From positions 186,001 through 250,000 of the forward strand of contig NZ_JACHGP010000006.1 in NCBI RefSeq assembly GCF_014202335.1: a DNA stretch of 64,000 nucleotides, read 5' to 3'. This document shows positions 7,826-16,797 of the stretch, piece after piece. The notes beneath the pieces are model-generated. The model was not told the DNA's origin. It made no database searches and saw nothing but the letters and a program-made list of their open reading frames with translations. A program made the position numbers and the translations under genes. Each line of letters starts with the position of its first letter. The stretch's first letter is position 1. The DNA is from Mycobacterium sp. AZCC_0083 (GTDB lineage Bacteria; Actinomycetota; Actinomycetes; Mycobacteriales; Mycobacteriaceae).

Positions 7826-9123
7826 TTCAGGGCGCACGGCTGCTCGACGGCACGGTCGTCGACATCAGGGCCGAACAGTCCATCGTCGACGTGGCCGAGA
7901 ACCTCACCCCGTCCGCAGGGGAGTCGGTTTTCGATGCCGCCCACCGCACCGTCATTCCCGGCCTGCACGATCACCACGTCCACCTACACTCCGCGGCAGC
8001 CGCGTTGACGTCGGTCACCGTCGGGCCACGGGAGGTGCACGGTCGAATCGACCTCGCCCGCGTGTTGGCCGGGGCCGTGATCGGCGAGGACGGCTGGATC
8101 AGGGCCGTCGGATACCACGAAGCCGTCGCCGGGCCGTTGAACCGCGCCACGCTCGACGAGGTCGCACCTGACGTACCGGTTCGGGTGCAGCATCGCAGCG
8201 GGGTCCTGTGGACGCTGAACTCGGCCGGGCTGGCCTGTGTCGGGCTGCCGGACCATCCCGACGGACGGCTGCGCAGCGCCGACCAGAACTGGTCGAACTC
8301 CTTGCAGCGCCGCGAAACCGGGCTGGCCGAGGTCAGCCGACGGCTGGCGTCCTACGGCGTCACCGGCGTCACCGACGCCACCCCCGGCCTCGGCATCGCG
8401 GACCTGATGAAGTTCGCCGAGGCCCAGCGCCACGGCGAACTCGTCCAACACGTGACGGGCCTTGCGCCCGGCAAGCGGATCCTGCACGACGACGGCCTCG
8501 ACCTCGACGAGCTGACCCGCTGGATCGGTACCACGCACGCCGCGGGCGGCACGGTCGCGCTGCACTGCGTCACTGCCGCCCAACTCGTCGTCACCATCGC
8601 CGCACTGGACGCGGCGGGGGTCCGGCCGGGCGACCGCATCGAGCACGCCGCCGTCGTCCCCGACGACTGCCTGCCCGAACTGGCCAGGCTCGGCGTGACC
8701 GTCGCCACGCAACCGAACTTCATCGCCGAACGCGGCGACCAGTACCTCGCCGACGTCGCCGACGACGAGCACCACCACCTGTGGCGCGTTGCGTCGCTGT
8801 TGGCGGCGGGAATCAAGGTCGCGCTGTCCACCGACATGCCGTTCGGTGACGCCGACCCGTGGGCAGCGATGCGGGCCGCTGTGCATCGCACCACCCCGTC
8901 GGGCGCGGTCCTCGGGCCGGCCGAACGCATCGACGCACGCACCGCATTGGACATGTTCCTCGGCGACCCCGGTGTTCCGGCCAGACCGCGGACCGTCGCA
9001 CCCGGCCAAGCGGCGAACCTGTGCGTGATCGCCGCATCGCCAGAGGAACTGCTCCGCGAACTGGACGCCGACCTGGTCGCCGCGACGATCATCGAGGGAA
9101 GCGTGGTGTTCGAACGGGCGTGA
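7819..9123 (+). CDS. Metal-dependent amidohydrolase (imidazolonepropionase/YtcJ-like)
   Basis: 434 residues with a TIM-barrel amidohydrolase layout: an N-terminal beta-sandwich strand (MLIQGARLLDGTVVDI), the metal motif HDHHVHLH near residue 53, later metal or substrate histidines in ALHCVT and RIEHAA, and the catalytic aspartate in LSTDMPFGDADP. The C-terminus returns to the sandwich (PGQAANLCVI). GAAAGGAG at 7802-7809 is a good ribosome site for the ATG at 7819, which lies inside the end of the CoA-transferase gene. It hydrolyses a cyclic amide or similar ring of unknown identity, and may hand an acid to its operon partner. Confidence 0.8.
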   Translation: MLIQGARLLDGTVVDIRAEQSIVDVAENLTPSAGESVFDAAHRTVIPGLHDHHVHLHSAAAALTSVTVGPREVHGRIDLARVLAGAVIGEDGWIRAVGYHEAVAGPLNRATLDEVAPDVPVRVQHRSGVLWTLNSAGLACVGLPDHPDGRLRSADQNWSNSLQRRETGLAEVSRRLASYGVTGVTDATPGLGIADLMKFAEAQRHGELVQHVTGLAPGKRILHDDGLDLDELTRWIGTTHAAGGTVALHCVTAAQLVVTIAALDAAGVRPGDRIEHAAVVPDDCLPELARLGVTVATQPNFIAERGDQYLADVADDEHHHLWRVASLLAAGIKVALSTDMPFGDADPWAAMRAAVHRTTPSGAVLGPAERIDARTALDMFLGDPGVPARPRTVAPGQAANLCVIAASPEELLRELDADLVAATIIEGSVVFERA

Positions 9124-9145
9124 CGTTCTGATCCGTCGGTGTCGG

Positions 9146-12100
9146 TCATGCGTGGCGGGCGGACTCCTGGATGAGCTTGATGCGCGAGGTCATGGCCAGT
9201 TTGGCGTACACGTGCGTGAGGTGGGTCTGCACGGTGCGAGGTGAGACGAACATCCGTTCGGCGATGTCCTTGTTGCCCAAACCTTCTGCGGCGAGTCGGA
9301 CGACGTCGAGCTCCGTAGGTGTCAGTGATCCCCAGCCGCTGGTCGGTCGCTTGCGTTCTCCGCGGCCTCGTTGCGCATAGGCGATCGCCTCGTCTGTTGA
9401 AAGCGCGGCCCCTTCGGCCCACCCGGCATCGAAGTCCTTTTGTCCGAGCTGCTCTCGGAGTTCGGTAACAGCTGTGTCGCACTCCCGACCCAGGATGAAG
9501 CGAACCTCACCAGTGCGCTCTCGGATGCCCGCCGCGGCGCCGAGGAGACGTGCGGCGGCACGATGATCATCGTCTGTCGCGCGCAGCAGCCCAAGGCATT
9601 CGAGGGCCACTGAAACGCGGAATCGGGCTCCGGTGTCTGAGGCAATGGCCAGCGCGGCGTGTGCGTCGCGCTCGGATTGATCCGGCTCACCCTGAGACAG
9701 GGCGACGAAGGAGCGCACGATCAACGCGGCCATTCGGTGCGCGCCAGGCGCGAACCCGACTACCTCGTCTGCCCAGCGTCGTGCGGCGATTAGGTCGCCG
9801 CATCCCGCCAAGGCCTCAGCCATCGGGACCAACGCCTTCGTGTACGCGAGACGCTGGGGCGCAGCCGTGTTGATAGCCGTCTCGCAGGCGTGTTTCGCCG
9901 CGGCGGCGTCGCCCGCCACGAGTGCGATGATTGCGAGTGTCATGTAGACGCTGTCTTCGTGATAGCCACCCATGGCAACGGATTTCGCCAGCGCGGATTC
10001 CGCCGTCGACCTAGCCAGTTCGGGCTCGTCCATCGCGGCTTCCCACTGTGCACGTCCTATGAGAGCGATGAGCGTCAGCAGGTGTTCGCGTGCGGCGTCC
10101 GCCTCTTCGACGACCTGGTTCGCCAAACTCCGTCCGGCCGCCAGGTTGCCCTGGATGCCGACCGCGGCGCCCAGCCAGATCCGGCAGTGTCGTGACCTGA
10201 ACCCATCTCCAAGCTTGTCGGCGATGCCACGACCTTCTTCGGCGGCGGCCTGCGACGCTGATGGCAGACCGGCGGCATTGCACGCGAACGCCTGGTAGCT
10301 GCGGACGTCGCACAGTATCGATTCGTCACCCGAGGCGCGGGCAACGTCGACGGCCTCGTCGATATAGGACAGCGCTACGTCCGGGGTGAAGTACGCGACG
10401 GCCCCGCAGGCGCCCAGACATAGTGAGATCAGGGCTTTGTCACCGAGCCCGCGGGCGACGTCCAGCGCCTCCTGAGCCCGCTCCAGACTGGCAGGCGCCG
10501 TGATCCACGCGGCCAGGGTGCTCATGTACGCGACGGCAGATGTCCAGACGATGGGTGAGACATCTGCATCTCGGTACCGTCCGTCGTCGAAGACCAACTG
10601 CGACCCGGCGATTCCTTCGCGCATGCGGCCGCGAATCGTCCAGAATCGCTGCAGCGACGAGACCAAGAGCAGTGCCATCTCGAAGTCTGCCTTGTCGAGG
10701 CTCCATGTGTGCGCCGCTCTGATGTTGTCGATCTCTCCTTCGGCCCACTCCACCAGCCGGGCATTGCTCGCGAGCTCGGCCGCGGTTGCCGTGTAGTGGT
10801 CGCGATGGCGGCTACGCACCTCGTCGGCTTCGCCGGACTCACTGAGCTTTTCGAGCGCGTACTGGCGGACCGTCTCGAGCAGGCGATACCGCATGGCGCC
10901 GATGTCGTCGTCGGCGATGACGAGGGATTTGTCGACGAGCAGGCTGAGCTGGTCGAGGATCTGGAACTCTTCCCCTTCAGTCATGGCCGCGACGGCCTGG
11001 GCGGCATCGAGATCGAAGCCGCCCATGAAGACACCGAGCCTGCGGAACAGGGTGCGCTCGGGTTCGGTCAGCAACGCATGCGACCAGTCCACAGACGCGC
11101 GCAGTGTCTGCTGGCGGCGAAGTGCGTTCCTCGCGCCACCCGTGAGCAAACGGAACCTGTCGTTGAGGCTGTCGGAGATCTGCCGTAGCGACAACGCCCG
11201 CACCCGCGCGGCCGCCAACTCGATCGCGAGTGGCATGCCGTCGAGCCGTCGGCAGATGTCGGCGACGCGGTCGGCGTCGTCGCCGGCGGCACGGAAGGTG
11301 GGCCGCGCCCGTTTGGCCCGGTCGGTGAACAGCGCGATCGCCTCTTCGTCCAACGACAGCGACGGGATGCGCCAGGTCACCTCGCCGCTCACCGAAATCG
11401 GCTCCCGGCTGGTGGTCAGCACCGTCAACTGCGGACACGCGTTGAGGAGTGTCATGATCGCGTCGCCGCTGGCATCCAGCAGGTGCTCGCAGTTGTCCAG
11501 CAGCAGAAGGACTTTCCGATCACCGATGAAACGCTGCACCGTCTCGATCGGTGAACGGCCCGGCTGGTCGGGCAGCCCCAGAGTGCGGGCCACGGCAACC
11601 GGCACCACGACGGGATCCCCGACCGGCGCAAAGTCGATCCACCAGATGCCGTCGGGGAACTCGTCGGCCAGTCGGCTCGCGACCTCGACGGAGAGTCGGG
11701 TCTTGCCCGCTCCACCGGCGCCGGTCAGTGTCACGAGCCGGTTGTCGAGCAGCAGGCGACGTACTTCGTCGATCTGCGCAGCCCGTCCGACGAAGCTGGT
11801 CAGTTGCGCCGGGAGGTTGTGTGTTCGAGGCGCCTTCGCCGTGCGCAGCGGAGGGAATTCATTGCGGAGGTCCGGGTGACAGAGCTGCACGACCCGCTCG
11901 GGACGTGGCAGATCACGAACGGCGTGCGTGCCCAGTTCGGTTAGCCAGGCATCCGCGGGAAGCCGGTCGCAGACCAGATCGCCCGTGGTTCCCGACAGCA
12001 CGGTCTGCCCGCCGTGTCCGAGGTCACGAATGCGTGCGGTGCGGTTGATGGTGGGCCCGATGTAGTTGGCTTCGTCGCGCAGCTGGACCTCTCCGGTGTG

Positions 12101-12427
12101 CAGGCCGATGCGTAGCCGGATCGGTGCGAGCGCGGCCCGCTGCAGTTCGAGCGCGCACGCCACCGCATCGCTACCACGCCCGAATGCGATGACGAAGCTG
12201 TCGCCCTCACCCTGTTCGATGGGCCGCACACCGCCGTGGGCGCCCACCACCTCGGCCAGGGTGCGGTCGAGAGTGGCGAAGGCGGCCGTCATCTCCTCGG
12301 CCTGGGTCTCCCATAGCCGTGTTGAGCCTTCGACGTCGGCCAGCAGCAACGTCACCGTTCCGGTCGGTACCAGTTCGCTCACGCCCAGGTCGCTCCAGTT
12401 CAACGGCACCGCGTCAATCTCGCTCAT
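9146..12427 (-). CDS. Cyclase - AAA ATPase - TPR - LuxR regulator, 1093 aa
   Basis: Domains in order: a class III nucleotide cyclase (about residues 22-155, metal aspartates D31 in LLADVEGST and D76 in GEGDSFV, transition-state pair N128/R132 in INRTARI); a STAND/AAA ATPase with P-loop LTGAGGAGKT at about 234-243 and Walker B KVLLLLDNCEH; a long TPR-like helical region; and a LuxR HTH at the C-terminus (LTPTELDVVRLAAEGLGNKD, SPRTVQTHLTHVYAKL). Cyclase residues look intact, so cyclic nucleotide production is plausible. The ATG at 12427 is taken as start because the family begins there; an upstream extension reads into aldo/keto reductase debris. It should act as a cytoplasmic, ATP-switched transcription activator with unknown target. 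The gene at 57-671 is a decayed relative. Confidence 0.88.
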   Translation of the reverse strand: MSEIDAVPLNWSDLGVSELVPTGTVTLLLADVEGSTRLWETQAEEMTAAFATLDRTLAEVVGAHGGVRPIEQGEGDSFVIAFGRGSDAVACALELQRAALAPIRLRIGLHTGEVQLRDEANYIGPTINRTARIRDLGHGGQTVLSGTTGDLVCDRLPADAWLTELGTHAVRDLPRPERVVQLCHPDLRNEFPPLRTAKAPRTHNLPAQLTSFVGRAAQIDEVRRLLLDNRLVTLTGAGGAGKTRLSVEVASRLADEFPDGIWWIDFAPVGDPVVVPVAVARTLGLPDQPGRSPIETVQRFIGDRKVLLLLDNCEHLLDASGDAIMTLLNACPQLTVLTTSREPISVSGEVTWRIPSLSLDEEAIALFTDRAKRARPTFRAAGDDADRVADICRRLDGMPLAIELAAARVRALSLRQISDSLNDRFRLLTGGARNALRRQQTLRASVDWSHALLTEPERTLFRRLGVFMGGFDLDAAQAVAAMTEGEEFQILDQLSLLVDKSLVIADDDIGAMRYRLLETVRQYALEKLSESGEADEVRSRHRDHYTATAAELASNARLVEWAEGEIDNIRAAHTWSLDKADFEMALLLVSSLQRFWTIRGRMREGIAGSQLVFDDGRYRDADVSPIVWTSAVAYMSTLAAWITAPASLERAQEALDVARGLGDKALISLCLGACGAVAYFTPDVALSYIDEAVDVARASGDESILCDVRSYQAFACNAAGLPSASQAAAEEGRGIADKLGDGFRSRHCRIWLGAAVGIQGNLAAGRSLANQVVEEADAAREHLLTLIALIGRAQWEAAMDEPELARSTAESALAKSVAMGGYHEDSVYMTLAIIALVAGDAAAAKHACETAINTAAPQRLAYTKALVPMAEALAGCGDLIAARRWADEVVGFAPGAHRMAALIVRSFVALSQGEPDQSERDAHAALAIASDTGARFRVSVALECLGLLRATDDDHRAAARLLGAAAGIRERTGEVRFILGRECDTAVTELREQLGQKDFDAGWAEGAALSTDEAIAYAQRGRGERKRPTSGWGSLTPTELDVVRLAAEGLGNKDIAERMFVSPRTVQTHLTHVYAKLAMTSRIKLIQESARHA

Positions 12428-12584
12428 GCTAGCTACCCTGCAGCCACCACCACGTGCAAAACATCGGCGCAGACGCGTAGATGCCGCCCGGGACCCCGCG
12501 TATTTGGTGTGTCGTCGCTTGGTCCGGCCAACCCGAAGCAGCTGAGTACTGCGAAATAAACTCAGCACCGAGCGACTTGCCCCT

Positions 12585-12650
12585 GCGGCCGAGGAACTCC
12601 TCGGACTGTCCGGCCTGGTAACCGGCGGCCGTGTCGATGAGGGTGCCGCA
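12585..12650 (-). pseudogene. Aldo/keto reductase N-terminal fragment (inverted)
   Basis: The minus strand encodes GTLIDTAAGYQAGQSEEFLG, the conserved cofactor/catalytic start of aldo/keto reductases (the D and Y of the tetrad lie in DTAxxY). Homology stops after about 21 residues. The C-terminal part of an aldo/keto reductase lies immediately beside it on the opposite strand, so the gene was broken and its parts now face opposite ways. Confidence 0.65.
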
Positions 12651-12906
12651 GGTTGCGGTGGGGTGGCTGCTCGAGCGCGCCCGCCGCTCATCGACAGGGG
12701 TGGTGCCCATCATCGGCCCGCGCACGGTCGAGCAGTTGGACGACTACCTCGGCGCACTCGACGTCCGGCTCGACGCGGACACCTACGACGAGCTGGACCG
12801 GGCCAGCGCGATCCCGCTCGGCCAGCCGCACGAGCAGAACGCCGAGAGGTCCACCGTCGTGGTGGGCGGCGCTGGGTTCAGGCGTCCGACGGTTCCGTCT
12901 GCTTGA
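12643..12906 (+). pseudogene. Aldo/keto reductase C-terminal fragment
   Basis: From about 12643 the + strand reads VPQVAVGWLLERARRSSTG, then VVPIIGPRTVEQLDDYLGAL and DELDRASAIPLGQPHE. This is the final 75 or so residues of an aldo/keto reductase, including the NADPH-binding IIGPRT loop. No N-terminal half precedes it in the same orientation; that piece is on the minus strand at 12585-12650, and the middle 200 residues are missing. The frame runs to a TGA at 12906, inside the 3' end of lipW. Confidence 0.7.
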
Positions 12907-13789
12907 GCATCTGGCGCAGGAACTCGATCTGACTGTTGGCGAACGCCTGCGACACCGGCGCCTTCGGGGCGACGCCGTCGAAGCCGTGGAATGCGCCGTC
13001 GACGATCTCGAGCTGGCACGGCACGCCTGCCGCCCGCAGGCGCTCGGCGTACGCGACATCCTCGTCGTGGAACAGGTCGAGGGTGCCGACGCCGAGCCAC
13101 GCAGGCGGTAGCCCGCCGAGGTCGTCGCGCCGAGATGGCACGGCGACGTTCGGGTCGGCGTCGCCGAGGTAGCTCGACCAGCCGTACCGGTTGGACGACT
13201 GCGACCACAACTTGTGACCGCTGCGGTCGATTCCCTCCGCGGTCGACGACCTGTCGTCGAGCATCGGGTAGACCAAAACCTGTGCGGCGACGTCGATCTC
13301 ACCGCGGTCCCTGGCCAGCAGCGCCAGCGCCGCCGTGAGGCCTCCGCCTGCGCTGGCGCCTGCGATGACCACCGCCGCCGGGTTGACCGCGGGCAGCCCG
13401 GCCAGCCAGGTCAGCGCCGAATAGCAGTCCTCGAGCGGAATCGGATACGGATACTCCGGTGCCAGCCGGTAGTCGACGGCGGCGACCGTGATGCCGAGCT
13501 CGCGTGCGAACCGGCGGCAGATGCCGTCGTCTTGCGCCGGGGTGCCGATCAGGTAACCGCCACCGTGAATCCACACCATGCCCGGCGCGGATTCCGTCGC
13601 GCCAGGCGGCCGGTGCAGACGGACGCCGACGCCAGAGGCGAGGGTCAGTACCTCGACGCCGGCTGCGCTGCGCCCGCGGCGCGACAACAGCCGGTCGGCG
13701 CCTCGAAGCAAGGGCAGCGTGTACGGAGTGATGAGAGTGCGGGGGATGAACCGGGCTGCGCGCGCCAGGTCCGGGTGAAAGTCAGCCAC
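12878..13789 (-). CDS. lipW: Alpha/beta hydrolase, LipW-like esterase
   Basis: 303 residues, a hormone-sensitive-lipase (LipH/LipN type) esterase. The oxyanion motif is IHGGGYLIG, the nucleophile elbow is GASAGG, and the C-terminal acid and histidine lie in LGVGTLDLFHDEDVAYAERL and GAFHGFD. The GTG at 13789 is preferred: AAGG lies eight bases upstream and the length matches LipW (about 302). An ATG at 13882 would add 31 residues that look non-coding. Position and strand between the Rv0216 homologue and lipC match M. tuberculosis. It should hydrolyse short acyl esters. Confidence 0.82.
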   Translation of the reverse strand: MADFHPDLARAARFIPRTLITPYTLPLLRGADRLLSRRGRSAAGVEVLTLASGVGVRLHRPPGATESAPGMVWIHGGGYLIGTPAQDDGICRRFARELGITVAAVDYRLAPEYPYPIPLEDCYSALTWLAGLPAVNPAAVVIAGASAGGGLTAALALLARDRGEIDVAAQVLVYPMLDDRSSTAEGIDRSGHKLWSQSSNRYGWSSYLGDADPNVAVPSRRDDLGGLPPAWLGVGTLDLFHDEDVAYAERLRAAGVPCQLEIVDGAFHGFDGVAPKAPVSQAFANSQIEFLRQMLKQTEPSDA

Positions 13790-13912
13790 GCTAACGACCT
13801 TACGTTCTCGGGCCGCCGGCTTGTTGGCGACCGGGGTTGACCCTCCGGCAGGTGGAGGCAACAGGGTGGGTGGTGGGTCCAATCAGCCCGATGCCACGAA
13901 AGGGAGAAAATC

Positions 13913-14284
13913 ATGACCGCAATCACGACCGACGTGATGCCCACACCTGTCCGCCAGTACTTCACGGCGATGAACGCCTTCGACGGCTCGGGCATGGTCT
14001 CGGCTTTCGCCGACGACGCCGTGGTGAACGACATCCAGCGGGAGTTCTTGGGACATCAGTCGATCCAACGCTGGACCGATCGGGAAATCGTCGGCGACAA
14101 GGCCGTCACCACCAAGTTCACCGAGACACGCGAACATCACGGCGACTACTTCGTCAGCGCTGAAATCGATGGCGAGTACGACAAGACGGGACTGCCCGAC
14201 CCGCTGGTGCTCACGTTCTACTTCTCGTTGGACGACGACAAGATCAGCCGCCTGATCATCCTGGCCAACAAGCCCGGCTACTGA
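13913..14284 (+). CDS. SnoaL/NTF2-like protein
   Basis: 123 residues of the cone-shaped NTF2 fold: an N-terminal helix (PTPVRQYFTAMNAFDGSGMV), then strands ending in PLVLTFYFSLDDDKISRLII. Members act as isomerases or hydrolases or just bind small molecules; no catalytic residues can be assigned here. GAAAGGGAG precedes the ATG. It stands alone, divergent from lipW. Confidence 0.75.
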   Translation: MTAITTDVMPTPVRQYFTAMNAFDGSGMVSAFADDAVVNDIQREFLGHQSIQRWTDREIVGDKAVTTKFTETREHHGDYFVSAEIDGEYDKTGLPDPLVLTFYFSLDDDKISRLIILANKPGY

Positions 14285-14313
14285 AGGGCGTGACGATCGC
14301 GCCGCCGTCGTCG

Positions 14314-15009
14314 TCAGGCGCGGTCGTTGAGGATGGCCTCGAACGCGACGCGGTCACCGCGGTACAGCGAGCGCACCACTTCGATCGGCCGGTCTTCGGT
14401 GTCGAGTGAGCGCCGGTGCAGGCGCAGCATCGGCATCGCCGTGGTCGACTCGATCAGCGCTGCATCCCGCGGGCTCGCGAGCGCCGTCTCGATGCGTTCG
14501 ACCGCTGAGCCGAACACGACCCCCGTCGCACGGATCGCGGCGTACAGCGACGTCGTCGGGTCGAAGGTCTCGGTGAAGTGCCCGAAGCGATGCTTGGGCA
14601 GATAGGTGCTCTCCAACCCGATGATTTGACCGTCGGCGAGCAGCAAGCGCTCAAGGTGCATGACGGCTTCGCCCGCGGGGACGTCCAGTGCCGCGGTCAG
14701 GTCGGCAGCGGCGTCGACGTCCTCCCAGGTGACCAGGATGCGGCCGGGCTTGCGGCCCATCCGCACCGCGCCCTCGGTGTACGACGTGAGCGAAAGCGGT
14801 TGAACCAGTTTCGGTTTCGCCACCGCCGTGCCCCGGCCCCTACGCTCGATGCGGCCCTCGACCAGTAGCTCCAGCAGCGCCTGCCGCACGGTCTCGCGTG
14901 CGACGCCGAAGCGCACTGCGAGCTCGCGCTCGGGCGGGAAGGCGTCACCCTCGACGAGATCGTCGAGGATCGCGTCGAGGGCGGTGCGGATGGCGTAGGG
15001 CTTGCTCAC
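14314..15009 (-). CDS. GntR/UTRA regulator of the phosphonate island (PhnF-like)
   Basis: 231 residues: a winged helix (FPPERELAVRFGVARETVRQ, ALLELLVEGRIERRGRGTAV) followed by a UTRA effector domain. Its GTG start overlaps the stop of the HD-domain gene (GTGA), so it is cotranscribed with it. The TGGTCTATACCA palindrome at 15582-15593, upstream of that operon and of the divergent catabolic operon, is the kind of site bound by HutC/PhnF-type GntR proteins. It would let this protein repress both arms and itself. The effector is likely an aminophosphonate or a breakdown product (inference). Confidence 0.85.
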   Translation of the reverse strand: MSKPYAIRTALDAILDDLVEGDAFPPERELAVRFGVARETVRQALLELLVEGRIERRGRGTAVAKPKLVQPLSLTSYTEGAVRMGRKPGRILVTWEDVDAAADLTAALDVPAGEAVMHLERLLLADGQIIGLESTYLPKHRFGHFTETFDPTTSLYAAIRATGVVFGSAVERIETALASPRDAALIESTTAMPMLRLHRRSLDTEDRPIEVVRSLYRGDRVAFEAILNDRA

Positions 15010-15560
15010 GGCGACTGCCTGCCCGATTGTCGTTGCCCCATGACCCGTTTCGCGATCGTCAGCACGTCATCGATTGTCACACCCCCGGCCTCGGGGTCCT
15101 TCGCGGCGTCGTCGTAGCGGCGCAGGCGCAGCGCGTCGGGCCACCACGGATGTGAGACGAGCGCGGCGTCGACGCCTGCGCCGCCCTGGGCCTCAAGCGA
15201 CAGCACTGACGTCTCCGTGAGCGAGGATCCGTAGCCGGGTTCGGTAGCGACCAGGTGCCGCTTGGCGGCGACGTGTGATCCGGCAAGGAAGCCGACGCGC
15301 TCGCCGAACCTCGGTGCCAGCCAGTCCCGCGCTGTCGTGTCGTGGTGGGTGGCCGCGGCCGCGTCGAACAGCGGGCTGTGCGCCAGATCGTGCATCGCAG
15401 CGGCCAGAACCAACTCGTCGTCGGCGCCGTCGTCGATGGCGCGGGCCGCCGACTGAAGTGCGTGATTCAGTTCGTCGACGGCCTCTTCGTCCCACACGCC
15501 GCGCAGGGACTTCAGCAGCGTCGCGACCTCTTCGAGCACGGTTTCAGCGAGCAGATCCAC
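15006..15560 (-). CDS. PhnZ-like HD-domain mixed-valent diiron oxygenase
   Basis: 184 residues. Histidines and aspartates fall where PhnZ binds its two irons: H33 (LNHALQSA), H57-D58 (MHDLAH), H73 (THHDTTARDW), H96 (GSHVAAKRHL) and the aspartate at D150/D151 (LRRYDDAAK). In PhnZ the ligands are H34, H58, D59, H80, H104 and D161. The segment VLSLEAQGG is also typical of phosphonate-associated HD proteins. PhnZ splits the C-P bond of 2-amino-1-hydroxyethylphosphonate with O2 to give glycine and phosphate. No PhnY-type hydroxylase gene is present in the window, so the source of the hydroxylated substrate is open. Confidence 0.8.
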   Translation of the reverse strand: MDLLAETVLEEVATLLKSLRGVWDEEAVDELNHALQSAARAIDDGADDELVLAAAMHDLAHSPLFDAAAATHHDTTARDWLAPRFGERVGFLAGSHVAAKRHLVATEPGYGSSLTETSVLSLEAQGGAGVDAALVSHPWWPDALRLRRYDDAAKDPEAGGVTIDDVLTIAKRVMGQRQSGRQSP

Positions 15561-15581
15561 GGCTTGCAGCTTACACTCGAT

Positions 15582-15593
15582 TGGTCTATACCA
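15582..15593. promoter_or_regulatory. PhnF/HutC-type operator TGGTCTATACCA
   Basis: Read on the minus strand this is TGGTATAGACCA, which to my recollection matches the site reported for PhnF of M. smegmatis. Flanking bases extend the near-palindrome to TTGGTCTATACCAA. It lies 21 bases upstream of the HD-oxygenase ATG and 78 bases upstream of the FAD-oxidase ATG, the only gap between the two divergent arms. Confidence 0.75.
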
Positions 15594-15670
15594 ATTGTTA
15601 ACTTCCTGTTCGGACGTAGAACATCGGCTGGTAGGCGGCCCGACTTCCTGACTATGAAAGGTCTCTTCGC

Positions 15671-16786
15671 ATGCGATTGACGATCATCGGTGGTGGCGTC
15701 CTCGGGACTGCCCATGCACTCGAGGCGGTGCAACGCGGCCACCAGGTGACCCAACTCGAACGTGAAGTCGAGGCCCGCGGCGCCACCGTGCGGAACTTCG
15801 GACTGGTGTGGGTGTCGGGTCGGGCCCCCTTCGAACTCGACGTCGCCCTTCGCTCCCGCGAACTGTGGGAGGACATCGGCTCACGCGTCCCAGGGGTCGG
15901 GTTCCGGCCCGCAGGCTCGATGACCCTGCTGCGCACCCCCCGCGAGGTCGCGGTGGCGCAGGACGTCGCCGCGCGATCCGACGCCGCCCGCCGCGGGTTC
16001 GAACTCCTCGAACCAGACCGGGTCCGGGCGCTCAACCCTGCACTACGCGGGAAGTTTCTTGCCGGACTGCACTGTTCGGCCGACGCCGCGGTCGAGTCGC
16101 GCCAGGCGATGCCCGCGATTCGCGAGTACATGGCAGCCACCGGGCGCTACGAATTCGTGCCGGGCACCGAGGCGCGGTCCGTCGAGGGACGCGTGGTGCG
16201 CGACGACCAGGGCAGGAGCTACGAGGCCGATCTCGTTCTGGTCTGCCCCGGTGCCGCCCACGGCGGACTGACTCGTGAGATCGCAGGTGTGCTGCCGGTT
16301 CGCCGCGTGCGCCTGCAGATGATGCAGACCGAACCGCTCGGCGAACCGCTGACCACGGCGATCGCCGACGGCGACAGCTTGCGGTACTACCCGGGTTACG
16401 CGGGTGCCACGCTGGATGAGTTGCAGGCCAATGAGCCTCAGGATCAGGTGGCAGGCGACCATCGCATGCAACTGCTGTGCGTGCAGCGCCTGCACGGCGG
16501 ACTTACCATCGGCGACACCCACGAGTACGAAGAGCCGTTCGCGTTCGACGTCCAGGAGGCGCCGTACGCGTACCTGGCCGCGCTTGCAGAAGAGTTCCTT
16601 GGCCGCCCACTGCCACCGATACGACAGCGCTGGGCCGGGGTGTACAGCCAGTGCGTCGAACCGAACCAACTGGTGTCCCGCACCGACGCCGGCGACGGTG
16701 TCTGGGTGATCACCGGCCCCGGCGGGCGCGGGATGACCATGTCCCCGGCATTCGCCGAACAGACCGCCGAACTGATCAATCTGTGA
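15671..16786 (+). CDS. FAD-dependent oxidoreductase, TIGR03364-type (phosphonate-associated)
   Basis: 371 residues of the DAO/glycine-oxidase fold. The dinucleotide motif is at the very N-terminus (LTIIGGGVLGTAHALEAVQR). The FAD loop is GATVRNFGLVWVSG, and the C-terminus ends in VITGPGGRGMTMSPAFAEQT. This family is repeatedly encoded next to phosphonatase-like HAD proteins, as here (11-bp gap). The proposed role is oxidative deamination of an aminophosphonate to an aldehyde for the hydrolase. AAAGG precedes the ATG. First gene of a rightward six-gene operon under the 15582 operator. Confidence 0.82.
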   Translation: MRLTIIGGGVLGTAHALEAVQRGHQVTQLEREVEARGATVRNFGLVWVSGRAPFELDVALRSRELWEDIGSRVPGVGFRPAGSMTLLRTPREVAVAQDVAARSDAARRGFELLEPDRVRALNPALRGKFLAGLHCSADAAVESRQAMPAIREYMAATGRYEFVPGTEARSVEGRVVRDDQGRSYEADLVLVCPGAAHGGLTREIAGVLPVRRVRLQMMQTEPLGEPLTTAIADGDSLRYYPGYAGATLDELQANEPQDQVAGDHRMQLLCVQRLHGGLTIGDTHEYEEPFAFDVQEAPYAYLAALAEEFLGRPLPPIRQRWAGVYSQCVEPNQLVSRTDAGDGVWVITGPGGRGMTMSPAFAEQTAELINL

Positions 16787-16797
16787 GAGGAAAACTA

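Noticed and set aside
12428..12691. N-terminal extension of the cyclase-LuxR regulator
   Set aside because: It reads through aldo/keto reductase debris; the family start coincides with ATG 12427.
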